Positions 18,462-26,989 of a DNA stretch of 64,000 nt are shown one piece after another; position 1 is the stretch's first letter; the number at the start of each line of letters is the position of its first letter. Under the pieces are notes generated by a model. That model did not search any database and was not told the DNA's origin. It worked only from the letters and a program-made list of their open reading frames with translations. Source of the stretch: Pedococcus aerophilus. Its GTDB lineage: Bacteria > Actinomycetota > Actinomycetes > Actinomycetales > Dermatophilaceae. A program made the position numbers and the translations under genes. The stretch is from positions 36,261 to 100,260 of the forward strand of contig NZ_BAAARN010000004.1 in NCBI RefSeq assembly GCF_039532215.1. The letters are read 5' to 3'.

Positions 18462-19361
18462 ATGATCACCGTGAACAGCTTGACCAGACGCTATGGAGCG
18501 ATGGTGGCCGTCGACGACGTCACCTTCGACGCCAAGCCGGGACTCGTCACCGGCTTCCTCGGGCCGAATGGTGCCGGGAAGTCCACCACGATGCGGATCC
18601 TGTGCGGGCTCACGCCCGCCACGTCAGGGACCGCGACCGTGCTGGGCCGACCGTATGCGGCCCTCCCGAACCCCGGGCGCCACGTCGGTGTCCTCCTCGA
18701 CGCCAGCGCCCAGCACGCCGGACGGACCGGACGAGAGGTGCTCGCCCTCTCGTCCGTCGTCATGGGTGTCGACCGACGCCGCGTCGACGAGGTGCTCGAC
18801 GTCGTCGGACTCACCGAGCGGGAGAGCCACCGCCGGGTGCGCAACTACTCCCTCGGGATGCGCCAGCGCCTCGGCCTCGCCCACGCCCTGCTCGGCGACC
18901 CCGAGGTGCTGGTCCTCGACGAGCCGGCCAACGGACTCGACCCGGCCGGCATCCGGTGGATGCGCTCGCTCCTGCGCGGGTTCGCCGACGACGGCGGGAC
19001 GGTCCTGCTGTCCTCGCACCTGCTGAACGAGATCGAGCTGGTCGCCGACGAGATCGTCGTGATCGGCAACGGCCGGATCGTCGCCTCCGGCACCAAGGAC
19101 GAGCTGCTCCGTGGTGCCGGCACGATGGTGCGTTCCACCGACGACGCAGCCCTGGAGGGGGCGCTGCGAGCGGAGGGAGTGGAGTCGACCCGCGCCGCCG
19201 AGGGCGGTCTGGTCGTCGAGGCCGAGCCCGCCGTCGTCGGCGCCGCTGCCGCCAGGCACTCGGTGGTGCTCATCGAGCTGAGGCAGGCGGACGGTCGCGG
19301 CCTGGAGGACATGTTCCTCGAGCTCACCGCCAGCACCGCCCGTGAGGGGGTGGCGGCATGA
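18462..19361 (+). CDS. ABC transporter ATP-binding protein
   Basis: A 299-aa ATPase of the drug-exporter/ABC-2 class. Walker A GPNGAGKST is at 34-42. The signature is YSLGMRQRLGLA (SLGM variant, typical of this class), Walker B VLVLDEPANGLDP, and the H-loop LLSSHLL. The last 80 residues form the extra C-terminal domain seen in Ccm/Nod/DrrA-like exporters. ATG follows GAGGCTGGATC. It overlaps the permease by 4 bases. Together they form a two-component exporter divergent from the kinase; the substrate is unknown. Confidence 0.92.
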   Translation: MITVNSLTRRYGAMVAVDDVTFDAKPGLVTGFLGPNGAGKSTTMRILCGLTPATSGTATVLGRPYAALPNPGRHVGVLLDASAQHAGRTGREVLALSSVVMGVDRRRVDEVLDVVGLTERESHRRVRNYSLGMRQRLGLAHALLGDPEVLVLDEPANGLDPAGIRWMRSLLRGFADDGGTVLLSSHLLNEIELVADEIVVIGNGRIVASGTKDELLRGAGTMVRSTDDAALEGALRAEGVESTRAAEGGLVVEAEPAVVGAAAARHSVVLIELRQADGRGLEDMFLELTASTAREGVAA

Positions 19362-20176
19362 GCACCGTGACGCAGAGCGCGAAGCCGCTCCACCACCGAC
19401 CGCCGTCGCTGCCGCGCATCGACGGACCCCGCCCCACGGAGGGGATCCCCTTCCGGCGTCTTGGCGTCGTGGAGCTGCGCAAGCAGCTCGACACGCGGGC
19501 AGGCCGTTGGCTGCTCATCACCATCGGCCTGGTCGTCGCCGCGATCGTCACGATCATGCTGTTCGTCGGCGGGGGTGCCCACGGCTACGAGGGCTACTTC
19601 GGGGCCACTGCGCTGCCGCTGATGCTGCTGGTGCCGATCGTCGGCATCCTGGCCGCCACGGCGGAGTGGTCGCAGCGCACGGCGCTGACCACCTTCGCCC
19701 TGGAGCCCCGACGTCGGCGGGTGGTCCTCGCCAAGGTCGCCGCCTCACTGGTCGCCGCGGCCGCCTGCCTCGTCGTCGCGCTCGTCCTGGCCGCCATCGC
19801 CAACCTCGTCGCGGTCGAGGTGCGGGGTGCGGACAGCCCCTGGAGCCTGTCTTCCGGGATGTTGTGGGGGATGGCCCTCGTCCTCGTGCTGAGCCTGGCC
19901 CAGGGCGTCGGCTTCGGGCTCTCGTTGCTCAACACGCCGGCGGCGATCGTCGGCTACCTCGTCCTGCCGACGGCCTGGTCCATCGTCACGGGCCTCGTCG
20001 AGCAGATGCGTTCCGTGGGGGAGTGGCTCGACATCGGCGCGGCCACCGAGCCGCTGCTCGAGGGCGCCGCCATGTCGGCACGTGACTGGGCCCAGGTGGG
20101 GACCTCGAGCCTGCTGTGGGTGGTGCTCCCGCTGGCCATCGGCCTGTGGCGGGTGCAGCGGTCCGAGGTGAAATAG
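19358..20176 (+). CDS. ABC-2 type permease
   Basis: A 272-aa membrane partner of the upstream ATPase. A soluble N-terminus of about 55 residues (with VELRKQLDTRAGRWLL before the first helix) is followed by about six hydrophobic segments and a short basic C-terminus. ATG overlaps the ATPase stop (ATGA), so subunits are made in coupled fashion. A strong bidirectional hairpin at 20209-20243 ends the unit. Confidence 0.9.
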   Translation: MSTVTQSAKPLHHRPPSLPRIDGPRPTEGIPFRRLGVVELRKQLDTRAGRWLLITIGLVVAAIVTIMLFVGGGAHGYEGYFGATALPLMLLVPIVGILAATAEWSQRTALTTFALEPRRRRVVLAKVAASLVAAAACLVVALVLAAIANLVAVEVRGADSPWSLSSGMLWGMALVLVLSLAQGVGFGLSLLNTPAAIVGYLVLPTAWSIVTGLVEQMRSVGEWLDIGAATEPLLEGAAMSARDWAQVGTSSLLWVVLPLAIGLWRVQRSEVK

Positions 20177-20208
20177 CCCTCTGGGCGCGACCCACGACGA
20201 ATCACGAG

Positions 20209-20243
20209 GTATGGCGCGGGGCCCCACCGGCCCCGCGCCATAC
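20209..20243. terminator. bidirectional hairpin between ABC permease and TetR genes
   Basis: A perfect 15-base inverted repeat (GTATGGCGCGGGGCC and complement) with loop CCACC lies between two convergent genes. It should stop transcription from both sides. Confidence 0.85.
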
Positions 20244-20267
20244 GGGTGCTCGTAGCAGGGGGTACGG

Positions 20268-20930
20268 TCAGCGGGCGGTGACGAGACGGATGCCGAGGTC
20301 GGCGTAGGCCTCGCCGATCGCGGCGGGCGTGCGCTTGATCTCGGGGTCGTACCAGCGGGCGACGTCGACGGCCATGGACATGAGCGCCAACGTGGTGTCG
20401 GGGACGTCCTCGACGGTGAACTCCCCCGAGGCCACGCCGGCGGTGACGACGTCACGGACGACGGCGTCGATCTGCTTGCGCAGCCGCAGGACCGCGTCGC
20501 GGTGCTCCCCGGTGAGGTTGCCGAACTCGTACTGCACGATCCGGGCGACCCGGAAGTGCTCGGCGTGCCAGCGCGAGAAGGTGCTCATGATGGCGCGCAA
20601 CGCCTCGGTGGGTGAGCCGGCAGCCTCGGAGGCGTGCACCAGCATGTCGCGGGCGGCCTCGTGGCCCTCGCGGCTGAGCTGGTAGAGCAGCTCCTCCTTT
20701 GAGGAGAAGTGCACGTAGACGCCGGCGGGGGACAGGCCCGCGCGGGAGGCGATGTCTCGGGTGGTCGTCGCGTGGAAACCGCGGTCCGCGAACGCCTCGG
20801 CCGCGGCCTCGAGCAGGCGGTGGGCGGTGTCGGACCCGGTATCCGGGGCGGTCGGGGTCGCGGCGCCACGGTCGGCGCCGGCGGCGGCGCTGGCGGAGAC
20901 GCGCGCGGTGGTCGACATGGTTGACAGCAT
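20268..20930 (-). CDS. TetR-family transcriptional regulator
   Basis: A 220-aa repressor-type protein. After an Ala-rich leader of about 35 residues it has the TetR N-terminal HTH: AHRLLEAAAEAFADRGF, then TTRDIASRAGLSPAGVYVHF with recognition helix and SSKEELL. The rest is an all-helical ligand domain. ATG 20930 is used; a second ATG four codons on (20918) would also serve. It is divergent from an acyl-CoA dehydrogenase operon with an 18-base palindrome between them, so it most likely represses that operon and itself until a (probably acyl-CoA) ligand appears. Ligand and target are inferred from context. Confidence 0.92.
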   Translation of the reverse strand: MLSTMSTTARVSASAAAGADRGAATPTAPDTGSDTAHRLLEAAAEAFADRGFHATTTRDIASRAGLSPAGVYVHFSSKEELLYQLSREGHEAARDMLVHASEAAGSPTEALRAIMSTFSRWHAEHFRVARIVQYEFGNLTGEHRDAVLRLRKQIDAVVRDVVTAGVASGEFTVEDVPDTTLALMSMAVDVARWYDPEIKRTPAAIGEAYADLGIRLVTAR

Positions 20931-20946
20931 GCCGCAGCCATCGCAA

Positions 20947-20964
20947 ACTAAGCAAGCGCTTAGT
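20947..20964. promoter_or_regulatory. TetR operator candidate (inverted repeat ACTAAGC-N4-GCTTAGT)
   Basis: Seven-base perfect arms separated by AAGC lie 16 bases upstream of the TetR start and 27 bases upstream of the acyl-CoA dehydrogenase start. It is A/T-rich for this genome and is the obvious binding site for the divergent regulator. A related site lies at 28782. Confidence 0.7.
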
Positions 20965-20991
20965 CACCGGTGTTTCACCTCAAGGAGAGTC

Positions 20992-22146
20992 ATGCCCCGC
21001 AACCTCTACGGCCCGGACCACGAGGCCTTCCGCAGCTCGGTCCGCGAGTTCATCGACCGCAACCTCAAGCCGCGTGCCGAGCAGATGCTCGAGGTGAAGT
21101 CGGTCGACCGCGACATCTGGAAGGAAGCGGGCAAGCAGGGGCTGTTCGGCCTCGACATCCCCGAGGAGTTCGGCGGCATGGGTGCCGACGACTACCGGTT
21201 CAACGCCATCGCCGCAGAGGAGATCGCGGGCTTCAACTTCGCCGTGTCGTCGTGCTTCGGCATCCACTCCGACGTCTGCCCGCCCTACATCGTCGACCTG
21301 GGCACGCAGGAGCAGAAGGAGCGCTGGCTGCCCGGCATGGCCAACGGTGACCTCATCGCCGCCATCGCGATGACCGAGCCGTCCGGCGGCTCCGACCTCG
21401 CCGCCCTGAAGACCACCGCGGTCAAGGCCGACGACGGCTCCGGCGACTGGATCCTCAATGGTTCCAAGACCTTCATCACCAACGGCTACCAGGCCGACCT
21501 CGTCATCGTGGCCGCGCGCACGGACCCTTCCAAGGGCGCCAAGGGCATCAGCCTCCTCATGGTCGAGGCCGGGATGGAGGGCTTCAGCCGCGGCCGCAAG
21601 CTCGACAAGGTCGGGCAGGAGGAGGCCGACACCTCCGAGCTGTTCTTCGAGAACGTCCGTGTCCCCGACGCAAACCGCCTCGGTGAGGAGGGCCTGGGCT
21701 TCATCTCGATGATGCAGCGCCTGCCCCAGGAGCGGATCGGCGCCGCCGTGGCCAACACCGCCCACGCGTTCCAGATCTTCCGCGAGACCGTGGAGTACAC
21801 GAAGGAGCGCAAGGCGTTCGGGCAGGCCATCGGGTCGTTCCAGCACAACAAGTTCAAGATGGCCGAGCTGCAGACCAAGCTCGAGGTCACCCAGGCCTAC
21901 ATCGACGACTGCATCGCGGCGCACGCCGACGGCACCCTGACGGCGGTCGACGCCGCCAAGGCCAAGTGGTGGTCGGCGCAGGTCCAGAACGACGTCCTCG
22001 ACGAGTGCGTCCAGCTCTACGGCGGCTACGGCTTCATGAACGAGTACCGCGTGGCCCGCGCGTGGCGCGACGCCCGGGTCTCGAAGATCTGGGCCGGGTC
22101 CAACGAGATCATGAAGGAGCTCATCGGCCGCGACCTCGGCCTCTGA
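20992..22146 (+). CDS. acyl-CoA dehydrogenase
   Basis: A 384-aa FAD flavoenzyme of beta-oxidation or branched-chain/acyl catabolism. It oxidises an acyl-CoA to the trans-2-enoyl-CoA and passes electrons to ETF. Family signatures are AMTEPSGGSDLAALKT, the FAD/substrate loop WILNGSKTFITNG, and QLYGGYGFMNEY near the C-terminus. The base is probably Glu372 in WAGSNEIMKELI, the short/medium-chain position. An ideal AAGGAG ribosome site precedes ATG 20992. It is the first gene of a four-gene operon with two SDRs and a quinone reductase; the acyl chain length is not readable. Confidence 0.93.
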   Translation: MPRNLYGPDHEAFRSSVREFIDRNLKPRAEQMLEVKSVDRDIWKEAGKQGLFGLDIPEEFGGMGADDYRFNAIAAEEIAGFNFAVSSCFGIHSDVCPPYIVDLGTQEQKERWLPGMANGDLIAAIAMTEPSGGSDLAALKTTAVKADDGSGDWILNGSKTFITNGYQADLVIVAARTDPSKGAKGISLLMVEAGMEGFSRGRKLDKVGQEEADTSELFFENVRVPDANRLGEEGLGFISMMQRLPQERIGAAVANTAHAFQIFRETVEYTKERKAFGQAIGSFQHNKFKMAELQTKLEVTQAYIDDCIAAHADGTLTAVDAAKAKWWSAQVQNDVLDECVQLYGGYGFMNEYRVARAWRDARVSKIWAGSNEIMKELIGRDLGL

Positions 22147-22151
22147 GACCC

Positions 22152-22919
22152 ATGGGATCGCACCTGACGCACGACAACGCCGTCGCCATCGTCACGGGCG
22201 CCTCTCGCGGGATCGGCCTCGGCATCGCTGAGAAGCTGGTCGCCGAGGGCGCCCGCGTCGTCATCACCGCTCGCAAGCCCGAGGCCCTGGCCGAGGCGGT
22301 CGAGCACCTCGGCGGACCCTCCAAGGCCCTTGGCATCGCCGGGAACGCCGCCGACGAGGCGCACCAGGACGAGGTCGTCGCCGCGGCCCGCGAGACGTTC
22401 GGCGGCCTCGACTACCTCGTCAACAACACGGGGATCAACCCCGTCTACGGCCCGATCCTCGACGCCCCCCTCGACGTGGCGCGCAAGATCATGGAGGTCA
22501 ACGTCCTGTCGGCGTTCTCCTGGACGCAGAAGGCGATCGCCGCCGGGCTCGGCAGCGAGGCCAACCCCGGTGCGGTGGTCAACGTCGCGTCCATCGCCGG
22601 ACTCGGGGCGACCGGTTCGATCGGTTGGTATGCCGTCAGCAAGGCCGCCCTGATCCACCTCACCGTGGAGCTGGCCTACCAGCTCGGACCCGCGCTGCGC
22701 GTCAACGCCGTGGCTCCCGCGGTCGTCAAGACGAAGTTCGCCGAGGCGCTCTACGAGGGGCGTGAGGAGAAGGTCGCCGCGGCCTATCCCATGAAGCGAC
22801 TGGGCCTGCCCGAGGACATCGCCGGGGCCGTGTCGTTCCTGTTGTCCAAGGACGCGGCGTGGGTGACCGGCCAGACGCTCGTCGTCGACGGTGGCGTCAC
22901 CCTCGGCGGCAACCTGTGA
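22152..22919 (+). CDS. SDR-family oxidoreductase
   Basis: A 255-aa classical short-chain dehydrogenase. The cofactor motif TGASRGIG is at 15-22, NNTG stands for NNAG, the catalytic Ser is in NVASIAG, and YAVSK holds Tyr and Lys. ARK after strand 2 suggests NADP(H) preference. The C-terminal VTGQTLVVDGG is typical of FabG-like and 3-hydroxyacyl-CoA dehydrogenases. It lies between the acyl-CoA dehydrogenase and a second SDR, so it may oxidise or reduce the 3-oxo/3-hydroxy intermediate. Start ATG is 5 bases after the previous stop. Confidence 0.9.
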   Translation: MGSHLTHDNAVAIVTGASRGIGLGIAEKLVAEGARVVITARKPEALAEAVEHLGGPSKALGIAGNAADEAHQDEVVAAARETFGGLDYLVNNTGINPVYGPILDAPLDVARKIMEVNVLSAFSWTQKAIAAGLGSEANPGAVVNVASIAGLGATGSIGWYAVSKAALIHLTVELAYQLGPALRVNAVAPAVVKTKFAEALYEGREEKVAAAYPMKRLGLPEDIAGAVSFLLSKDAAWVTGQTLVVDGGVTLGGNL

Positions 22920-23713
22920 CCCCGGACCTCGCCGGTCGCGGGGTCGTCGTCACCGGTGCCGGCCGGGGCATCGGCGAGGCGTACGCCAAGGCGTTCGCGG
23001 CAGCCGGCGCCCGCGTGGTGGTCAACGACCTCGACGCAGACGCGGTCACCGCGGTCGCGACGTCGTTGGGGGACGACGTGTTCGCCGTTCCGGGCGACGC
23101 GTCGAGCGAGGAGGGGGTTGCTGCGCTCGTCGCCTCCGCCCGGGACCACCTCGGCGAGATCGACGTGTACTGCGCCAACGCCGGTGTCGCGCGTGGCGGC
23201 ACCGAGGCGGTGGCCGAGAGGGCCTGGGACGTCTCGTGGAACGTCAACGTCATGGCCCACGTGCGCGCCGCCAAGCTGCTCGTCCCGGAGTGGGTCGAGC
23301 GGGGGAGCGGCACCTTCGTGGCCACGGTGTCGGCCGCAGGGCTGCTCTCGATCCCCGGCGCCGCGCCCTACGCCGTGACGAAGCACGCGGCATACGCCTT
23401 CGCGGAGTGGCTGTCGATGACTTACGGCGACAAGGGAGTTCGCGTCCACGCCGTGTGCCCCCAAGGAGTGCGCACCGACATGCTGCGGAACTCCGGCACC
23501 TCCGGACGGGCCCTGATGGAGGCCGACGCCGTCGACCCCGACGACGTTGCACGAGACCTCTTCCTCGCCATGGAGCAGGAGCGTTTCCTCGTCCTGCCGC
23601 ACCCCGAGGTGGCGCAGATGTACGCCCACCGCGCGTCCGACCCCGACCGCTGGTTGACCGGGATGCGGCGGCTCGCCGGCGGCCTCCCGGGCAGCGTCCT
23701 CGGCGCGGACTGA
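22916..23713 (+). CDS. SDR-family oxidoreductase
   Basis: A 265-aa classical SDR. It has TGAGRGIG near residues 13-20, an acidic NDLDAD after strand 2 (suggesting NAD(H)), ANAG, Ser in VSAAGLL and YAVTK as the active-site Tyr/Lys. The C-terminal half is longer than in FabG and lacks the usual VDGG end, so it belongs to a different SDR subgroup from its neighbour. The GTG start overlaps the preceding stop (GTGA). It is part of the TetR-controlled operon. Confidence 0.9.
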   Translation: MTPDLAGRGVVVTGAGRGIGEAYAKAFAAAGARVVVNDLDADAVTAVATSLGDDVFAVPGDASSEEGVAALVASARDHLGEIDVYCANAGVARGGTEAVAERAWDVSWNVNVMAHVRAAKLLVPEWVERGSGTFVATVSAAGLLSIPGAAPYAVTKHAAYAFAEWLSMTYGDKGVRVHAVCPQGVRTDMLRNSGTSGRALMEADAVDPDDVARDLFLAMEQERFLVLPHPEVAQMYAHRASDPDRWLTGMRRLAGGLPGSVLGAD

Positions 23714-23762
23714 GCACCGCGCCACCCGACCATCCACTGATCCACCCCATCAGGAGGCACCC

Positions 23763-24767
23763 GTGCGCGCATGGCAGGTCACCGAGCTCGGCGAGCCGTC
23801 AGACGTCCTGTCCCTCGGGGACGTCGAGGCACCCCAGGTCCCGGCCGGGCACGTCCGGGTGAAGGTGCTCGCCACGGCGCTCAACTTCCCCGACGTGCTT
23901 ATGGCGCGCGGGCACTACCAGGTGCGGCCGGAGCTGCCGTTCGTCCCCGGGGTGGAGGTCTGCGGCGAGGTGCTCGAGGTCGGGTCGGGCGTCGGTGGTG
24001 TCACGACCGACGCGCACGTGGCGGTCGGCGACCGGGTGGTCGGCACCACCGCCATGCCGCACGGTGGGCTGGCCGAGCAGTGCCTGCTGCCGGTGGGTGG
24101 GACCTTCGCCGCACCATCGGCCCTCGACGACGCCGAGGCGAGCTGCCTGACGATCGGCTACCAGACGGCATACGTCGGGCTGGTCCGCCGGGCGGCCCTG
24201 CGGCGAGGTGAGACGGTGGTCGTCCACGCCGCCGCGGGAGGGGTCGGCACCGCTGCGGTGCAGGTCGGCAAGGCGCTCGGCGCCCGTGTGGTGGCCGTGG
24301 TCGGTGGCGGGGCGAAGGCCGACGTCGCCCGAGCCGCCGGAGCGGACGTCGTCGTCGACCGCACCGACGGTGACCTCGTCACCTCGCTGAAGGAGGCCGT
24401 GGGGCGCTCCGGCGCCGACGTCGTCTTCGACCCCGTGGGCGGTCCGTCGTACGACGCCTCGACCAAGGTGGTCGCGTTCGAGGGACGCATCGTCGTCGTG
24501 GGCTTCACCAGCGGCACGATCCCGGCCCCGGCCCTCGGCCACGCCCTCGTGAAGAACTACTCGATCCTCGGGCTGCACTGGGGGCTGTACCTCCAGCGCG
24601 ACCCGGCCGTCGCGCGCCAGGCGCACGAGGCCCTGTCAGCGTGGGCCGCAGAAGGTCTCGTGAAGCCTGTTGTGTCGCAACGGGTGCCGTTTGCCGACGC
24701 GCCGGCTGCCCTGACGCGCCTCGGTGCCGGGGAGACCACGGGGCGCCTGGTTGTCACCGAACCGTGA
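23763..24767 (+). CDS. NADPH:quinone reductase-like zinc-less MDR oxidoreductase
   Basis: A 334-aa medium-chain dehydrogenase/reductase of the quinone oxidoreductase (QOR) branch. The GroES-like N-terminal part has ALNFPDVLMARGHYQ and FVPGVEVCGEV, and the Rossmann part VVVHAAAGGVGTAAVQVGKALG. Zinc ligands of alcohol dehydrogenases are absent. It would reduce quinones or enoyl/enone substrates with NADPH. GTG 23763 follows AGGAGG at good spacing. It is the last gene of the acyl-CoA dehydrogenase operon, where similar genes often accompany acyl-CoA dehydrogenases. Confidence 0.9.
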   Translation: MRAWQVTELGEPSDVLSLGDVEAPQVPAGHVRVKVLATALNFPDVLMARGHYQVRPELPFVPGVEVCGEVLEVGSGVGGVTTDAHVAVGDRVVGTTAMPHGGLAEQCLLPVGGTFAAPSALDDAEASCLTIGYQTAYVGLVRRAALRRGETVVVHAAAGGVGTAAVQVGKALGARVVAVVGGGAKADVARAAGADVVVDRTDGDLVTSLKEAVGRSGADVVFDPVGGPSYDASTKVVAFEGRIVVVGFTSGTIPAPALGHALVKNYSILGLHWGLYLQRDPAVARQAHEALSAWAAEGLVKPVVSQRVPFADAPAALTRLGAGETTGRLVVTEP

Positions 24768-24830
24768 GCCTGGCTGCGGCCGTAGCCTTCGCGTCGAGGA
24801 CGTGGGTGACGTAGTAGGCGGCGACCAGGC

Positions 24831-26873
24831 TCAGGGAAGATCGGGGAGGTCGCGCAGCTCCTGCTCGATGCCTGTGCCGACGACCGACGGGCCACCCGCG
24901 ATCAGCACGCCCGAGGGGCGCAGGCGCTGGGCCTCGTCACGAGTGACGGAAGGCAGTCGAGTCGGCCCGGTCAGCAGGAGGGGGAGGTAGCCACGCGTCA
25001 CTGGTCCGAGAGCCAGGGCATCGGGGAAGTTGGCTCCAGAGGCAAGGGCGAACGACCCTGCGCCGTCGGCCCACCGGCTCCGGCTCACCTTCACGGCTGT
25101 CGCGTACCGGTCCTGACCGGCAAGTCGCTCGAGGGTGCCCGTCGTGCCCACGATCTCCGACAACTGTGACTCCACGGCACCCGAGACGGCGCCGGTGCCA
25201 CCGACGATGACGACGCGACTCGGCTTGAGTCGGACGAGCTCTGCACGGGTGCTCGTCGGGAGCGAGTTGGCGGCCGTCAGCAGGACCGGCGCGTACTCGC
25301 GAGCCGCGGGCGGTGCCGCGACGAGGCCATCGGGGTAGTCCTCGCCCGAGACCACATAGGCCGTCCTGCTGCCACTGGGGTTCAAGGCCTCGCTCAGCGC
25401 CGCCGCCGTCGAGTAGCGGTCGCTCCCGCTGATGCGAACCACCTGGACGGCGTACTTCTTCGCATCCGTGAGGACCGAGTCCGAGATGGCACCGGCCCCA
25501 CCCACCACATAGAGCCGGTAGCGCTTCATCACCGTCAACGGCTGGATCATCTCGCTCGGGAGACGATCTCGTTTCGTCAAGAAGAGGGGCATCTGGAAGC
25601 GTGCAGCCGTTGCGCCCGCGGACAAGGCGTCGGGGAAGGACTCACCGGATGCCAGGATGCCGCCGCTGGACGTCAGGGGTCCGTAGTTGTTCATGATGAT
25701 GTCCGCAGCTGTGCCGTACCGGTTGGTACCCGACCACCGGACGATGCCGACGGGCATCCGCGGCTGCCACACCTGACGAAGGGTCGGGCCCGGGAACGTG
25801 ATCTGGTGCAGGCCCGCGCAGCGACTGCTGGCGTTGCTGTCGCACGCTGCCACGAAGCCTGAGGAGGTCGGCCAGAAGAAGGAGGTCTCCGGCGCCTCGA
25901 AGGTGACGGAGGTGCCGGTCGGTGGGTACACGACGGCCCGGCAGCCCTGGATCGTGGCGCCCCCGGGCCAGCAGACGAGCACACCTCGCGGTCCGATCGC
26001 AGCGCCGACGAGGCGGATCTCGGCGCTCGGCGATGCTGCGAGCCGCAGGGGCCCGTTCGCCGACGTGCGCCAGACCTCGCTCGGCGACTGCGTCCAGTTG
26101 TTGTCCGTCGGCATCCGGGTCCAGACCACGGAGCTCCCGTCCACACCGAGCGGGGTGAGTGCGTCCCACTCGGCGCTGGTGGCCGGGCGCTGGTCGACGA
26201 CGACCACGCCCGAGCCGTCGAACGGGATCCGGACGACTCGGGTGTCCTGGGTGGTCCGGCTGGCCATCACCAAGGACCGTGCATCGCAGACCGGACTCCC
26301 CTCGAGGCGTCCCGGAAGGGTCCCCAGTGAGCGAGTGGACCCATCGGTGCTGTGGAGGAGCAGCGCCGTCTCGGTCCTCTCCTCGACTGTGGCCGACGAC
26401 GCGGTCACCCAACCACCGGGGGCGGCGGAGACCACGCTCACCGTCCCCATCTCGGCAGAACCCGCTGCCGTACCAGTGGCCGAGTACCAGTAGACCGTGG
26501 CGTCCGGGAGCCACTGCGACGGGTCTTGGGTGTACCGGGTCGAGATGATCGTGCTTCCGCACACCGAGAGGTTGCGCGGTTGGCTGGTCCCGTCCGGCGG
26601 CGGCGCGGCAGGCAGTGTCCGTGTCGACACCGCCCGGCCGTCGTCGCTGATGACATCAAGCCGGCTCTCGTAGGTGAAGTCGGTGCCCGACGCGAACACG
26701 GTTCCCGCCGAGGAGTGGCCGATCGGAGTCGACCCGAAGGGAGTCGTGAGGTAGGGCGAGACCGGTTGCGGCGCCGACTGTGACGCGATTGCCGAGCTGC
26801 CGGCGGCCAGCGGGCCGATCGCCAGGGTGCCGAGCACGGCCACAGCCGCCCACATCCTGCGCGGTGATCTCAT
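24831..26873 (-). CDS. secreted protein with three C-terminal cell-wall-binding repeats (CWB2 type)
   Basis: A 680-aa exported protein with a signal peptide at about 1-31. Residues about 40-375 are rich in Ser/Thr, Trp and Gly with beta character; they resemble propeller-like repeats but I do not recognise the family. Residues about 378-680 are three homologous repeats of about 100 residues, each opening R-(W/I/L)-x-G-x-(N/D)-RY-x-TA and containing FPDAL/YPDGL and (V/I)VGG(A/T)GA, the CWB2 signature first seen in Clostridium surface proteins. The repeats should hold the protein on the wall while the N-terminal part acts outside. It looks monocistronic and transcribed toward the quinone reductase gene. 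Confidence 0.85.
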   Translation of the reverse strand: MRSPRRMWAAVAVLGTLAIGPLAAGSSAIASQSAPQPVSPYLTTPFGSTPIGHSSAGTVFASGTDFTYESRLDVISDDGRAVSTRTLPAAPPPDGTSQPRNLSVCGSTIISTRYTQDPSQWLPDATVYWYSATGTAAGSAEMGTVSVVSAAPGGWVTASSATVEERTETALLLHSTDGSTRSLGTLPGRLEGSPVCDARSLVMASRTTQDTRVVRIPFDGSGVVVVDQRPATSAEWDALTPLGVDGSSVVWTRMPTDNNWTQSPSEVWRTSANGPLRLAASPSAEIRLVGAAIGPRGVLVCWPGGATIQGCRAVVYPPTGTSVTFEAPETSFFWPTSSGFVAACDSNASSRCAGLHQITFPGPTLRQVWQPRMPVGIVRWSGTNRYGTAADIIMNNYGPLTSSGGILASGESFPDALSAGATAARFQMPLFLTKRDRLPSEMIQPLTVMKRYRLYVVGGAGAISDSVLTDAKKYAVQVVRISGSDRYSTAAALSEALNPSGSRTAYVVSGEDYPDGLVAAPPAAREYAPVLLTAANSLPTSTRAELVRLKPSRVVIVGGTGAVSGAVESQLSEIVGTTGTLERLAGQDRYATAVKVSRSRWADGAGSFALASGANFPDALALGPVTRGYLPLLLTGPTRLPSVTRDEAQRLRPSGVLIAGGPSVVGTGIEQELRDLPDLP

Positions 26874-26989
26874 CTGGACGCCCCTCCCCGTCAGGCTTCG
26901 GGAGGAACTGTGCCAGCCGCGGGATCGGTTCGTCCCGGAAACGGACCGTTCTCGTCCGGGGTAGCGACCGCTCTCGTGGTGTGCGGCCC

